Source: Alphaproteobacteria bacterium (lineage in GTDB: Bacteria; Pseudomonadota; Alphaproteobacteria; SHVW01). From it: a stretch of 55,012 nucleotides of DNA. Shown piece after piece: positions 38,606 to 47,626 of the stretch; position 1 is the stretch's first letter; the number at the start of each line of letters is the position of its first letter. The DNA lies in assembly GCA_016869645.1 (NCBI GenBank), contig VGDO01000013.1, positions 1 to 55,012 on the forward strand, read 5' to 3'. The notes under the pieces were generated by a model that was not told where the DNA came from, did no database searches, and saw nothing but the letters and a program-made list of their open reading frames with translations. A program made the translations under genes and the position numbers.

Positions 38606-39241
38606 ATGCCGCTTCAAGCTTTGCCTGCAGCCGCGAGTGCGGCGGGCACAATTGCAGCCGGCGCTGTCACTGCGGTGGTGTTCGCGCTGGGCCTGCTCGA
38701 CTTCAGCGTGCTGACCGGCCACATGGCGGTTCATATCGTTCTGATGAACCTCGCAGCACCTCTCGTCGCCGTTTTCGTCGTCCGCAATCGGGCTGAGATC
38801 CATCCCGGCGCGCTGCTGTGGGCCGCGGCTTGCGCGCAGGTCATGTCGCTCTGGGTGTGGCACGCGCCGTCCCTGGAGCCCTTCGCTCACTCGTCGGCTG
38901 GGCGCGCCGTGGTGCACGGCCACTTGTTGCTGATGGCCGTGCTGTTCTGGTGTGTACTGCTCAGCGTCGCGGAGCGCTCGCCATTGCAGGCCATATTCGC
39001 GCTGCTGCTGACAGGCAAGCTCGTGTGCTTGCTGGGTGCTCTGCTGACGTTGTCGCCGCGATATCTCTATTCGGCCAACGCGCAGGCGCTGAGCCTCACC
39101 GATCCCCTGGCCGACCAGCAGCTCGCCGGTCTGCTCATGATCGCCGCCTGTCCGCTCAGCTACCTGGTTGCGAGCGTGGCGATCGCGGCGCGTATGCTCG
39201 GACTTGTCGGACGCGCGTCGGTGGCGACGACGACGGCGTAG
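38606..39241 (+). CDS. caa3-type CtaG-like cytochrome c oxidase assembly membrane protein
   Basis: The 211-residue protein has about five hydrophobic segments with conserved histidines: 'LTGHMAVHIVLMNLAAPL', 'LWVWHAPSLEP', 'GHLLLMAVLFWCVLL' and 'DPLADQQLAGLLM' fit the caa3_CtaG family. Such proteins help insert copper or assemble the oxidase. It is the first gene of a co-oriented set with a cytochrome c and oxidase subunits, 7 bp before the cytochrome gene. The start at 38606 is the first ATG that opens into the membrane region. Confidence 0.8.
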   Translation: MPLQALPAAASAAGTIAAGAVTAVVFALGLLDFSVLTGHMAVHIVLMNLAAPLVAVFVVRNRAEIHPGALLWAAACAQVMSLWVWHAPSLEPFAHSSAGRAVVHGHLLLMAVLFWCVLLSVAERSPLQAIFALLLTGKLVCLLGALLTLSPRYLYSANAQALSLTDPLADQQLAGLLMIAACPLSYLVASVAIAARMLGLVGRASVATTTA

Positions 39242-39248
39242 CCGGCGG

Positions 39249-40382
39249 ATGGAACGCCGCCTGCCGAGAAGATTGGCGCGCTGGTCGGACCTGCTGATCG
39301 TCACCGGTGTCCTCGTTGTTTGCGGCTTCCTGATCGCCTGGTCCGGGGTCTACAACGTCGCGGCGAGCCGCGGCCATTGGCCGATCGTGGAGCGGCTGCT
39401 CGCCTTCAGCATGCGCAATTCGGTCGAGGCACGCGCCAATTTCGTCGGTTCGCCTCCGCGGTTTTCGCCCGATCTGGTCAGGCTGGGAGCCGCGCATTTC
39501 CACGGCGGGTGCGCCTATTGCCACGGCGCGCCCGGCCAGCCGAGCGGCCAGGTTGCTCAGCACATGCTTCCGCCGCCGCCCGACATGGCGGTCGTCGCCT
39601 CCCACTGGAACGAGCGCGAGCTGTTCTGGATCGTCAAGCACGGCATCAAGTACACCGGCATGCCGGCTTGGGTCTCTCAGACCCGCGATGACGAGGTGTG
39701 GGCCGTCGTCGCTTTTCTCCGGCAGATTTCGGCGCTCGATCCCCAGATCTATCGTGAGCTTGCCGTCGGCGATCTGGAAATTGCCGTGCCGAGCGGTCGC
39801 GACCTCGCCACCAGGGAGGCCGCGACTGAGGCGGTAAGTGCGTGCGGGCGCTGCCATGGCGCGGAGGCGCATGGGCCGAAGAGCCGGCTGGTGCCGGTCC
39901 TGCACGGCCAAACCTCGGAGTTCCTGATGATCTCGCTCGGCGACTATGCAGCCGGGCGACGCGAGAGCGGCATCATGCAGCCGATTGCCGCGGCGTTGAA
40001 TCTCGCGGAAATGCGCAAGGTTGCGTCCTACTACGCCGCCCTGGATCCGCCGCGCGCCGCCGCCCGGGACCCGGCCGATGCGGACGCCGTGGAGCGCGGC
40101 CGCTTGCTCGCAAGCCAAGGCGAGGCGCACGCGCAGATTCCCCCCTGCATGGCGTGTCACGGCGGCACGGGGCTCGATGCCTATCCGCGTCTGGTCGGCC
40201 AATCCGCGCCCTATATCGCCGGTCAGTTGCGCCTGCTCCGCGCGGCCGTGTCGCGGCGCAGCCCGGCTGGCGGGATCATGATCCCGATCGCGCGGCGGCT
40301 GAGCGACCGCCAGATCGACGACGTTGCCGCATTCTTTGCGAGCTTCGCAGTGCGCGAGGGCGGCGAGGAGACGGGCCAATGA
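39249..40382 (+). CDS. Membrane-anchored triheme cytochrome c
   Basis: The 377-residue protein has one N-terminal hydrophobic anchor (DLLIVTGVLVVCGFLIAW) and three heme-binding motifs: CAYCH near 97, CGRCH near 199 and CMACH near 302. This gives three cytochrome c domains. It probably carries electrons on the periplasmic side to the CuA site of the subunit II encoded next, with which it overlaps by 4 bp. Tri-heme cytochromes in this position are less common than mono- or di-heme forms. Confidence 0.88.
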   Translation: MERRLPRRLARWSDLLIVTGVLVVCGFLIAWSGVYNVAASRGHWPIVERLLAFSMRNSVEARANFVGSPPRFSPDLVRLGAAHFHGGCAYCHGAPGQPSGQVAQHMLPPPPDMAVVASHWNERELFWIVKHGIKYTGMPAWVSQTRDDEVWAVVAFLRQISALDPQIYRELAVGDLEIAVPSGRDLATREAATEAVSACGRCHGAEAHGPKSRLVPVLHGQTSEFLMISLGDYAAGRRESGIMQPIAAALNLAEMRKVASYYAALDPPRAAARDPADADAVERGRLLASQGEAHAQIPPCMACHGGTGLDAYPRLVGQSAPYIAGQLRLLRAAVSRRSPAGGIMIPIARRLSDRQIDDVAAFFASFAVREGGEETGQ

Positions 40383-41365
40383 GCCGGATGCCCGCACTTG
40401 CGCTCCTCGCGCCGGCTGCTTGGCTCGCCGCCTGTTCCGGCGAGCAGTCCGCGCTGGCGCCACGGGGTTCGGATGCGGCGTGGATCGCCGATCTTGCCTG
40501 GCTGCTCTTTGGCGGCGGTGGCGTGGTGCTGGCGATGGTGATCGCCGCGCTCGTTCTCTCCATTCGTGGTCCGCCGGCCATCCGTGCGCGTCTCGCTCGC
40601 CCGGCGACGATGGTCGCAGCGGGCCTGTTCTTTCCGATCGTCGTGTTGAGCAGCCTGCTCGCTTACAGCCTGTGGCTGACCGGGCTGACGCTTCCGGTCG
40701 CGGATACCGGCCACGTCCTGCGCATCGAGGTGACCGGCGAGCAATGGTGGTGGCGGGTCGACTATGTCCGACCCGACGGCAGCCGGGTTGCCAGCGCCAA
40801 CGAGCTCCACATCCCGGTCGGTCAGCGCATCGACATCGTGCTTCGCTCGGCCGATGTCATCCACAGCTTCTGGGTACCGCGCCTGGGCGGCAAGGTCGAC
40901 ATGATTCCGGGTCGTACGACGCGCCTGCAGTTGCATGCGGAGGAGGCCGGCGTCTATCGGGGCCAGTGCGCCGAGTACTGCGGCGGTGCCCATGCCCTGA
41001 TGGCGATCGAGGTGGTCGCCGTGCCTGCCACGGCGTTCGAGGCGTGGCTCGCGCGTCAAGCCGAGCCCGCCGTAGTTCCGGCGTCGGAACGCGGTAGGCG
41101 CGGGCAAGACCTGTTCATCGCCGCGGGATGTGGCGCCTGCCATGCGGTGCGCGACACGTCCGCTGCCGTCATCGGTCCCGACCTCACGCATTTCGGCAGC
41201 CGACGCTCGATCGGCGGCGCCATGCTGCCCATGTCCGAGCAGAACGCCGCGCGCTTCATCGCCGACGGCCAGTACGTCAAGCCCGGCAACCGCATGCCGC
41301 CCTTCCGCATCTTCTCGGATGACGAGCTGGCTGCCCTTTCAGCGTTCCTCGTCGCCTTGCGCTGA
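40379..41365 (+). CDS. coxB: Cytochrome c oxidase subunit II with fused cytochrome c domain
   Basis: The 328-residue protein starts with a lipoprotein signal (ALLAPAAWLAAC), followed by two membrane helices. The cupredoxin domain shows 'VTGEQWWWRVDYV' and the CuA ligands in 'IHSFWVPRLGGKVDM' and 'RGQCAEYCGGAHALM'. A C-terminal cytochrome c domain has CGACH and a Met ligand in 'NRMPPF'. This is the caa3-type arrangement. It passes electrons to the heme a/CuB subunit encoded downstream. Confidence 0.94.
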   Translation: MSRMPALALLAPAAWLAACSGEQSALAPRGSDAAWIADLAWLLFGGGGVVLAMVIAALVLSIRGPPAIRARLARPATMVAAGLFFPIVVLSSLLAYSLWLTGLTLPVADTGHVLRIEVTGEQWWWRVDYVRPDGSRVASANELHIPVGQRIDIVLRSADVIHSFWVPRLGGKVDMIPGRTTRLQLHAEEAGVYRGQCAEYCGGAHALMAIEVVAVPATAFEAWLARQAEPAVVPASERGRRGQDLFIAAGCGACHAVRDTSAAVIGPDLTHFGSRRSIGGAMLPMSEQNAARFIADGQYVKPGNRMPPFRIFSDDELAALSAFLVALR

Positions 41366-41369
41366 CGCG

Positions 41370-43898
41370 ATGTCCGGCCTGCACCAGGACCCGCAATATC
41401 CCAATCAGCTGCCGCGGCCGGAGGGCGAGCTCGAGCAGCTTCGCGCCGTGTGGCGCGTGCCCAGGGGCTGGCGCCTGCTGAGCGCTGTCAACAACACGGT
41501 GATCGGCTACCTCTATATCGCCACCGCTCTGCTGTTCTTCGTGCTGGCGGGCATCCTCGCTCTCTTGATGCGAACCCAGCTCGCCGTGCCGTCCAACACC
41601 TTCCTCAGCCAAGCGGCTTACAACCAGATCTTCACCATGCACGGCACGGTGATGATGTTCCTGTTCGCCGTGCCTGCGGTCGAGGCCATGGGCGTGCTCC
41701 TGCTGCCGCAGATGCTTGGCGCGCGCGATCTGCCGTTTCCCCGCCTGGGCGCCTTCGCCTTCTGGGCCTATTTGGTCGGCGGGCTGGTGTTTTTCGGCAC
41801 GCTGTTCTTCGACCTGGCGCCGTCCGGCGGCTGGTTCATGTATCCGCCGCTGACGGGCAGCCAGTATTCGCCCGATATCGGCGCCGATTTCTGGCTGCTC
41901 GGCATCGGCTTCATCGAGATCTCGGCGATCGCGGGCGCGATCGAGATCATTGTCGGCGTGTTGCGCACGCGCGCGCCGGGCATGACGCTCGACCGGATTC
42001 CGCTGTTCGCCTGGACCATGCTGATCTTCGCGGTCATGGTCGTGTTCGCATTCCCCTCGGTGATCCTCGCGACCATCATGCTCGAGCTCGAGCGTGCGCT
42101 CGGCTGGCCGTTCTTCGTGCCCGAGAAGGGCGGCGATGCATTGCTCTGGCAGCACCTGTTCTGGTTCTTCGGTCATCCCGAGGTCTACATCATCTTCCTG
42201 CCCGCGGCCGGCATGGTCTCCATGATCGTGCCCGCCATGGCACGCGTGCCGCTCGTCGGCTACCGCATGGTCGTGCTGGCGCTGGTCGCGACCGGCTTCT
42301 TCAGCTTCGGCCTGTGGGTCCACCACATGTTCACGACCGGCCTGCCCTATCTGGCGCTCGGCGTCTTCTCCGGCGCCAGCATGGCCGTGTCGGTGCCGAG
42401 CGGCATCCAGGTGTTCGCGTGGATCGCGACCATCGCCGCCGGCCGTCTGCGCTGGTCGACGCCGTCGCTGTTCGTCCTCGGTTTCCTCGTCATCTTCACG
42501 CTCGGCGGCCTGACCGGCGTGATGGTCGCGATGGTGCCTTTTGACTGGCAGGCCCACGACACGTATTTCGTCGTCGCGCATTTCCACTATGTGTTGATCG
42601 GCGGCATGGTCTTTCCGCTCTTTGCCGCCATCTATTACTGGGTGCCGGCGTTCAGCACGCGCGCGCTCTCGGAGCGGCTGGGCAAGTGGGCCTTCGTGCT
42701 GATGTTCACGGGTTTCAACGTCGCGTTCCTGCCCATGCACATCACGGGCATGCTCGGCATGCCCCGGCGCGTCTATACCTATTCCGCCGGCCTTGGCTGG
42801 GATGGCCTGAACCTGGTTTCGACCGCGGGCGCCTTCGTGCTCGCGGCCGGCATTCTTATGGTCATCGTCGATCTGCTGTGCAATCTGCGGCCGACCCTCT
42901 CGGATCCGAAGGGCAACATTTGGCAAGCCGGAACGCTCGAATGGCTCGCCAACGAGACCTACTCCTCGCGCAGCATCCCGCGCATCACCAGCCGCGAGCC
43001 GTTGTGGGATCAGCCTGGTCTCGTCCAGGACACCCATGCCGGGCGCTACTTTCTGCCCGGTGCGCCGACGGGCGGGCGCGAGACGCTAATCACCGCGCCG
43101 GGTGACGCCGCTCCCCAATACGTGGCGCGCCTGCCCGGCCCGGGATGGTCGCCATTCGGCGCCGCCATTCTCACCGCTGCCTTCTTCCTGCTCTTGACGG
43201 TCAAGCTCGTGCTGCTGGCGGCTGCATGTGGCCTGGGCGCGGTCATGCTGATCTGCGTCTGGATGTGGGGCAGCGATCCGGCCCCGGGACCGTCGGTCGC
43301 CATCGGCGACGGCATCAGGCTGCCGACCTATCTTGCGGGGCCGGGCTCGCACTCCCGTTGGGCGATGATCGTGCTGCTGCTGGTCGCAGGCTCGCTCTAC
43401 ATCAGCTTCATCTTTTCCTATCTCTACCTCTGGGCGGTCTCGCCCCAGGCTTGGGCGACCGGTGCCGATTCCATGCCGCTGCTGACCTCCGCGCTGATCT
43501 CGGGTGCGCTGCTGATGGCGAGCAGCGCCGCCGTGCTGGTCGCTGGATCCCGCTTGAGCACGGCCGGCGCGTCGGCCGGGTTCAACTCTCTGCTCGTGAT
43601 CGCTGCGGCATCGCTCGCGGCATCGCTCGGTTTCGATATCGCCGGCCATTGGCGCGTCGGGCTCCGCCCGGATGCCGGGAGTCACCAGGCGCTGATCTAT
43701 CTCGGAACCTTCCTCCAGGCACAGTTGGTGGCACCGCTCATCGTGATGGCCGGATTCGTGTTGGTGCGCAGCCTGACCCGGCGTCTGAGCCCTCAGCACC
43801 GGGTCAGCTTCGACAATCTGGCCGTGTTCTGGCACTACGCAGTCGGCCAGGGGCTGCTCGGCCTCCTGCTCATCCATGGCTTTCCGCGCGCCCTCTGA
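41370..43898 (+). CDS. ctaD: Cytochrome c oxidase subunit I-III fusion (aa3-type, A family)
   Basis: The 842-residue protein begins with a full subunit I. Heme and CuB ligands lie in 'FTMHGTVMMFLF', 'FWFFGHPEVYIIFLP' (with the Glu of the D-pathway and the His-Tyr pair), 'WVHHMFTTG' and 'AHFHYVLIGG'. From about residue 590 a subunit III-like set of helices follows ('SRWAMIVLLLVAGSLYISFI', 'FWHYAVGQGLLGLLL'). The Glu in GHPEV places it in the A1 class of proton-pumping oxidases. It lies 4 bp after coxB and 10 bp before dppF. Confidence 0.94.
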   Translation: MSGLHQDPQYPNQLPRPEGELEQLRAVWRVPRGWRLLSAVNNTVIGYLYIATALLFFVLAGILALLMRTQLAVPSNTFLSQAAYNQIFTMHGTVMMFLFAVPAVEAMGVLLLPQMLGARDLPFPRLGAFAFWAYLVGGLVFFGTLFFDLAPSGGWFMYPPLTGSQYSPDIGADFWLLGIGFIEISAIAGAIEIIVGVLRTRAPGMTLDRIPLFAWTMLIFAVMVVFAFPSVILATIMLELERALGWPFFVPEKGGDALLWQHLFWFFGHPEVYIIFLPAAGMVSMIVPAMARVPLVGYRMVVLALVATGFFSFGLWVHHMFTTGLPYLALGVFSGASMAVSVPSGIQVFAWIATIAAGRLRWSTPSLFVLGFLVIFTLGGLTGVMVAMVPFDWQAHDTYFVVAHFHYVLIGGMVFPLFAAIYYWVPAFSTRALSERLGKWAFVLMFTGFNVAFLPMHITGMLGMPRRVYTYSAGLGWDGLNLVSTAGAFVLAAGILMVIVDLLCNLRPTLSDPKGNIWQAGTLEWLANETYSSRSIPRITSREPLWDQPGLVQDTHAGRYFLPGAPTGGRETLITAPGDAAPQYVARLPGPGWSPFGAAILTAAFFLLLTVKLVLLAAACGLGAVMLICVWMWGSDPAPGPSVAIGDGIRLPTYLAGPGSHSRWAMIVLLLVAGSLYISFIFSYLYLWAVSPQAWATGADSMPLLTSALISGALLMASSAAVLVAGSRLSTAGASAGFNSLLVIAAASLAASLGFDIAGHWRVGLRPDAGSHQALIYLGTFLQAQLVAPLIVMAGFVLVRSLTRRLSPQHRVSFDNLAVFWHYAVGQGLLGLLLIHGFPRAL

Positions 43899-43908
43899 TA
43901 GTGTCACC

Positions 43909-44943
43909 ATGAGTGGCGGAGCAGGGGCGGGCGTGACACACGCAATCCTGGAATCGGAAGGACTGACCAAGGAATTTCCGGTCGGCGGCTGGCTGAGGCG
44001 CCGGCGCCGGTTCGTGCACGCGCTGACCGATGTTTCGATCGCGATCGCGAAAGGAGAGACAGTGGCGGTCGTCGGCGAGTCCGGCTGCGGCAAGTCCACG
44101 CTCGGCCGTTGCCTGATCCGGCTGACCGAGCCGACTGCCGGCACGGTGCGGCTCCATGGCGAGGACGTCGCCGGCATGGTCGCGGCGGAGCCGCTTCGCT
44201 TTCGACGCGCCGTGCAGATCGTGTTCCAGGATCCCTATGCCAGCCTCAATCCGCGCCGCACCATCGCGCAAAGCCTCGACGACCCGCTGCGCATTCACGG
44301 CGCGGGCACCGCCGCGGAGCGGCAGGCACGCGCCGAGCAGCTGATGGAGCAGGTCGGCTTGGCGCGCGAACTGCTCGGCCGCTACCCCCATGAGCTGTCG
44401 GGCGGACAGCGTCAGCGCGTCGCCATCGCGCGGGCGCTTGCACCCGGACCGGAGGTCATCGTATGCGACGAGGCGGTGTCGTCGCTCGACGTGTCGATCC
44501 AGGCGCAGATCATCAATCTGCTGCGCGACATCCAGGCCAGGACCGGCATCGCCTACCTATTCATCACGCACAATCTCCACCTGGTGCACCGGATCGCCGA
44601 CCGTATCCTCGTCATGTATCTCGGGCAGATTGTCGAAGCGGGCGAAGCGGCTGCCATGCGTGCGCGGCTGATACATCCCTACTCGTCGGCATTGTTCGCG
44701 GCGGCGCCGCGCGTCAACCGCAGCGGACGCACCTCGACCCGGCGGGCGGCCTCCATGGCGGGCGAGGTGCCGAGCCCGATCGATCCGCCCGCTGGCTGCC
44801 GTTTCCACACGCGCTGTCCGCTGGTGCAGCCGATCTGCACGCAGCGCGCGCCGGCGCTCGAGGAATCGGCGGGCCGCCGGGTGCGGTGTCACTTCGCCGC
44901 CGACATCGCGGCGGGTCGAATGGCGGTCGGCGTGGCCGGGTAG
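43909..44943 (+). CDS. dppF: Dipeptide ABC transporter ATP-binding protein DppF (separated from its operon)
   Basis: The 344-residue ATPase has Walker A GESGCGKSTLGR, Q-loop 'VFQDPYASLNP', signature LSGGQRQRVAIARAL, Walker B 'VIVCDEAVSSLD' and the Cys-bearing oligo-HPY tail (GCRFHTRCPLVQPIC). Sequence type and strand make it the expected partner of DppD, 7.3 kb upstream. It now starts 10 bp after the oxidase subunit I-III stop and is probably co-transcribed with the oxidase genes. ATG at 43909 is used; a GTG at 43933 is possible. Confidence 0.92.
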   Translation: MSGGAGAGVTHAILESEGLTKEFPVGGWLRRRRRFVHALTDVSIAIAKGETVAVVGESGCGKSTLGRCLIRLTEPTAGTVRLHGEDVAGMVAAEPLRFRRAVQIVFQDPYASLNPRRTIAQSLDDPLRIHGAGTAAERQARAEQLMEQVGLARELLGRYPHELSGGQRQRVAIARALAPGPEVIVCDEAVSSLDVSIQAQIINLLRDIQARTGIAYLFITHNLHLVHRIADRILVMYLGQIVEAGEAAAMRARLIHPYSSALFAAAPRVNRSGRTSTRRAASMAGEVPSPIDPPAGCRFHTRCPLVQPICTQRAPALEESAGRRVRCHFAADIAAGRMAVGVAG

Positions 44944-44950
44944 ATCGACG

Positions 44951-45748
44951 TCAGTACGCGAACGGATACGGCGTCGCGTCGGTTACCGTGGCGACATGGC
45001 TGATCAGACCGACGCCATCGCGCCAGAGATGAATGCCGATATGAGGCGGCGAGTCGCGCCAGCCGAACGGGCCCATGCCGTCGATGGCGAGCACGACCTC
45101 CGGCGCCGTCGCGGGCACTGAAGCGGAGATGGTGCCGCACCAGCGCACTTGGGTGGTACGGTGCAGATGGCCGCACAGCACGCGCTCGATGTTGTCGTAG
45201 CGCCTGACGACGGCGCCCATGCGCTCGGCGCCCTCGCAGCGCACGCGATCCATGCCGACGATTCCCGTCTCGTGGACGGGATGATGCATGAAAATGACGG
45301 TCGGGCGCTTGGGCTGCTCGGCCAGCCGCGCATCGAGCCAGGCCGTGCGCGCCTCGCACATGAGACCGCCGACCTTGCCGGGATCGTGCGTGTCGAGGCC
45401 GATCAGGCGAACCGGCCGGTCCTCGATCGTGTAGTGGAGGAAGCCCTGGCGCGGCAGGTACGCGTGGTCAGCGAAGGCCGCTCGCAAATGCTCGCGATGG
45501 TCGTGATTGCCGGGGATGAGGTAGCAGGGGAGCGTGAGGCGCGACAGGAGCTCGCGTAAGTGCGCGTATTCGGCCGCGGTGCCCAAATCGATCAAATCGC
45601 CGGTTGCGAGCACGAGATCGGGCCGCGGCTCGAAGGCGTTGAGGTAGTCGATCGCCTGGGTCAGGCGTGCGCCCGTGTCGATGCGTCCGCTATAGGCAAG
45701 CGCGCCCTTGGCGCGGATGTGGAGATCGGTGATCTGGGCAATGAGCAT
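44951..45748 (-). CDS. cpdA: CpdA-like 3',5'-cyclic-nucleotide phosphodiesterase / metallophosphoesterase
   Basis: The 265-residue protein shows the calcineurin-like metallophosphoesterase motifs in order: 'ITDLHI', 'ATGDLIDLG', 'IPGNHDHRE', 'FMHHPVHETG' and 'CGHLHR'. This matches class III cyclic-nucleotide phosphodiesterases, which lower cAMP in the cytoplasm using two metal ions. The start at 45748 (MLIAQITDLH) fits the family; upstream Met codons add a non-conserved tail. It is convergent with dppF, 7 bp apart. Confidence 0.85.
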   Translation of the reverse strand: MLIAQITDLHIRAKGALAYSGRIDTGARLTQAIDYLNAFEPRPDLVLATGDLIDLGTAAEYAHLRELLSRLTLPCYLIPGNHDHREHLRAAFADHAYLPRQGFLHYTIEDRPVRLIGLDTHDPGKVGGLMCEARTAWLDARLAEQPKRPTVIFMHHPVHETGIVGMDRVRCEGAERMGAVVRRYDNIERVLCGHLHRTTQVRWCGTISASVPATAPEVVLAIDGMGPFGWRDSPPHIGIHLWRDGVGLISHVATVTDATPYPFAY

Positions 45749-45920
45749 GTCGGCGCACCTGGCTGCTGCTGACCGAGGTGGAGAATGCATCGACTGCGGC
45801 CGACGTGGCAAGGATTTGTGGCTGAAAATCTTGAGATTTCAGTGCCCTAGGAAAATTTAATTGCATTTGTGGTAATTTCTTTGGATTCGGGTCTAATGGG
45901 TTATTCAAGCTGGGAATGGA

Positions 45921-46175
45921 ATGATGTGGCGGATTGCGCTTTTGGCTCTGCTTGTTGGTGTCCTCACTGGCTGCTTCCGTCTGGACGGGGAGGGGCCGGT
46001 CTCCGATTCGGTCAACTTCCTGGTCGATCGCGTGGTCGACCGGCCGAAGCCTCCGATGAAGCCGCTTGAGCCGATCTACTGCTACCGCACTCTCGCGGTC
46101 GTCGACTGCGCATCCGAGCCGCAGCTGGCCGACGATCGCCGGTTGGTCGGTCATTACGGGCCCGCGACCCGCTAG
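45921..46175 (+). CDS. Small lipoprotein
   Basis: The 84-residue protein begins with a lipoprotein signal (MMWRIALLALLVGVLTGC, lipobox LTGC). The mature part contains 'PKPPMKPLEPIYCYRTLAVV' followed by DC, a Pro-rich stretch plus a Cys pair known from small alphaproteobacterial lipoproteins. No enzymatic domain is present. The preceding 172 bp is AT-richer than average and probably holds its promoter, though no clear consensus is visible. Confidence 0.7.
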   Translation: MMWRIALLALLVGVLTGCFRLDGEGPVSDSVNFLVDRVVDRPKPPMKPLEPIYCYRTLAVVDCASEPQLADDRRLVGHYGPATR

Positions 46176-46380
46176 AGCATCCGGCCGCCGGCCCGCGTGA
46201 CGGCGCGGATCCTCACGCTATCTCCTTGACGGTCCGGCGTTTTCCCCCACCCGGCAGGTGCGCCCGGGGCTGAGCGCGTTTACTTATCCCCCTCCTTTCG
46301 GTAGGCTCCAGCCGAGACAGCGGCGCGGCCGGGGTCGTGCCGGTGATGGCGCGCGGCGCAGCCGCCGGGGTGGAGGAAGG

Positions 46381-47610
46381 GTGGCGCAGCAGACCGCGAT
46401 CGTCGGAGCCAGCACTAGTCCGGAATACCGACTCCACGAGTATCTGCAGCGCGTCTCTCGCAGTCTCGAGGGCAGGCGCGCGCTCCAGATTCATCTGTCG
46501 CGCCTGCGGCCGTATAACCGCAAGGAACATCACGTCCGCATCGCGTTTGCGACTTTCGAGTCGATGCTGGCCAATTTCGAAGGCCAGGCATTCAGCCTCA
46601 GCAACTCCGACATCTTCTATCTCGGCCGCGGCGCCACGCACACTGATCTCGACACGGCGGTGATGAAGGTGCGCCACCTGTTCAGCGAGGACCCGCTGAC
46701 CCATGGCGAGGACGAGGAGGATCTGGCCCGCTTCTGCACCTGGTACAAGATCGAGGATCAGTTCGAGGAAGTCCTCGAACTTGTGCAGCAGCTGCACAAG
46801 GATGCGGAGCGCCGCGCCCGCATGGTGCGCAGCGCGACCGGTACGACCGCGTCCAGCGCGGAGGCGCGCAGGACCCTCGAGCCCAAGACGCTGGCACGGC
46901 TCGAAGAGTTCCTTGCCAAGGCAGACCTCAAGCGCCTGATCAGGCGTCAGCCGGTCGCGGCGCTGGCCGCGGGCCTCAAGCCTCAGCCGGTATTCAACGA
47001 AGTCTACGTCTCCATCGCCGACCTGCAGCAGCTGGTCATGCCGAATCTCGAGATCACGTCGGACCTGTGGCTGTTCCAGTATCTGACGCAGACGCTGGAC
47101 ACGCGCATGCTGACCATGATGTCGATGGAGGACGATACTGCCGCGTCGACCTCCTTCAGCCTCAATCTCAATGTCGCCACCATTCTCGGACCGCACTTCG
47201 TCAATTTCGATTCGCAGTTGAAGGCGGTCGCGCGCGGCACGGTCGTGATCGAGCTCCAGCAGATCGACGTGTTCGGCGACATGGGCTCGTACTTCTTCGC
47301 ACGCGATTTCCTGCGCGAGCGCGGCTACCGCGTGTGCCTCGACGGGCTCAGCTATCAGTCCGTGCAGTACATCGACCGCGAGAAGCTCGGCCTCGACCTG
47401 CTCAAGCTCTGCTGGACCTCGACCATGGCCGACGACCTGTCGGCGCGCCATCTGGCTGAATTGAAGTACTGGATCGACCGCGCCGGTCGTACGCGCATCA
47501 TCCTGGCCCGCTGCGACTCCGAGGAGGCCATCAAGTTCGGCCACTCGCTGGGCATCACCATGTACCAGGGCTACCACATCGACCGGATGATCGGTCAGCA
47601 GTCGCGGTAG
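46381..47610 (+). CDS. Degenerate EAL-domain protein
   Basis: The 409-residue protein has an N-terminal alpha-helical part and a C-terminal half resembling an EAL c-di-GMP phosphodiesterase ('GTVVIELQQIDVFGDM', 'RERGYRVCLDGLSYQSVQYI', 'ITMYQGYHID'). The paired Asp (DDFG becomes DGLS) and the catalytic Lys are not conserved, so it is probably a c-di-GMP-binding or regulatory protein, not an enzyme. The GTG at 46381 follows a GGAGGAAGG. It lies 16 bp before gmhB and may share its mRNA. Confidence 0.7.
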   Translation: MAQQTAIVGASTSPEYRLHEYLQRVSRSLEGRRALQIHLSRLRPYNRKEHHVRIAFATFESMLANFEGQAFSLSNSDIFYLGRGATHTDLDTAVMKVRHLFSEDPLTHGEDEEDLARFCTWYKIEDQFEEVLELVQQLHKDAERRARMVRSATGTTASSAEARRTLEPKTLARLEEFLAKADLKRLIRRQPVAALAAGLKPQPVFNEVYVSIADLQQLVMPNLEITSDLWLFQYLTQTLDTRMLTMMSMEDDTAASTSFSLNLNVATILGPHFVNFDSQLKAVARGTVVIELQQIDVFGDMGSYFFARDFLRERGYRVCLDGLSYQSVQYIDREKLGLDLLKLCWTSTMADDLSARHLAELKYWIDRAGRTRIILARCDSEEAIKFGHSLGITMYQGYHIDRMIGQQSR

Positions 47611-47626
47611 CCGGCGCGAGCCCCCG

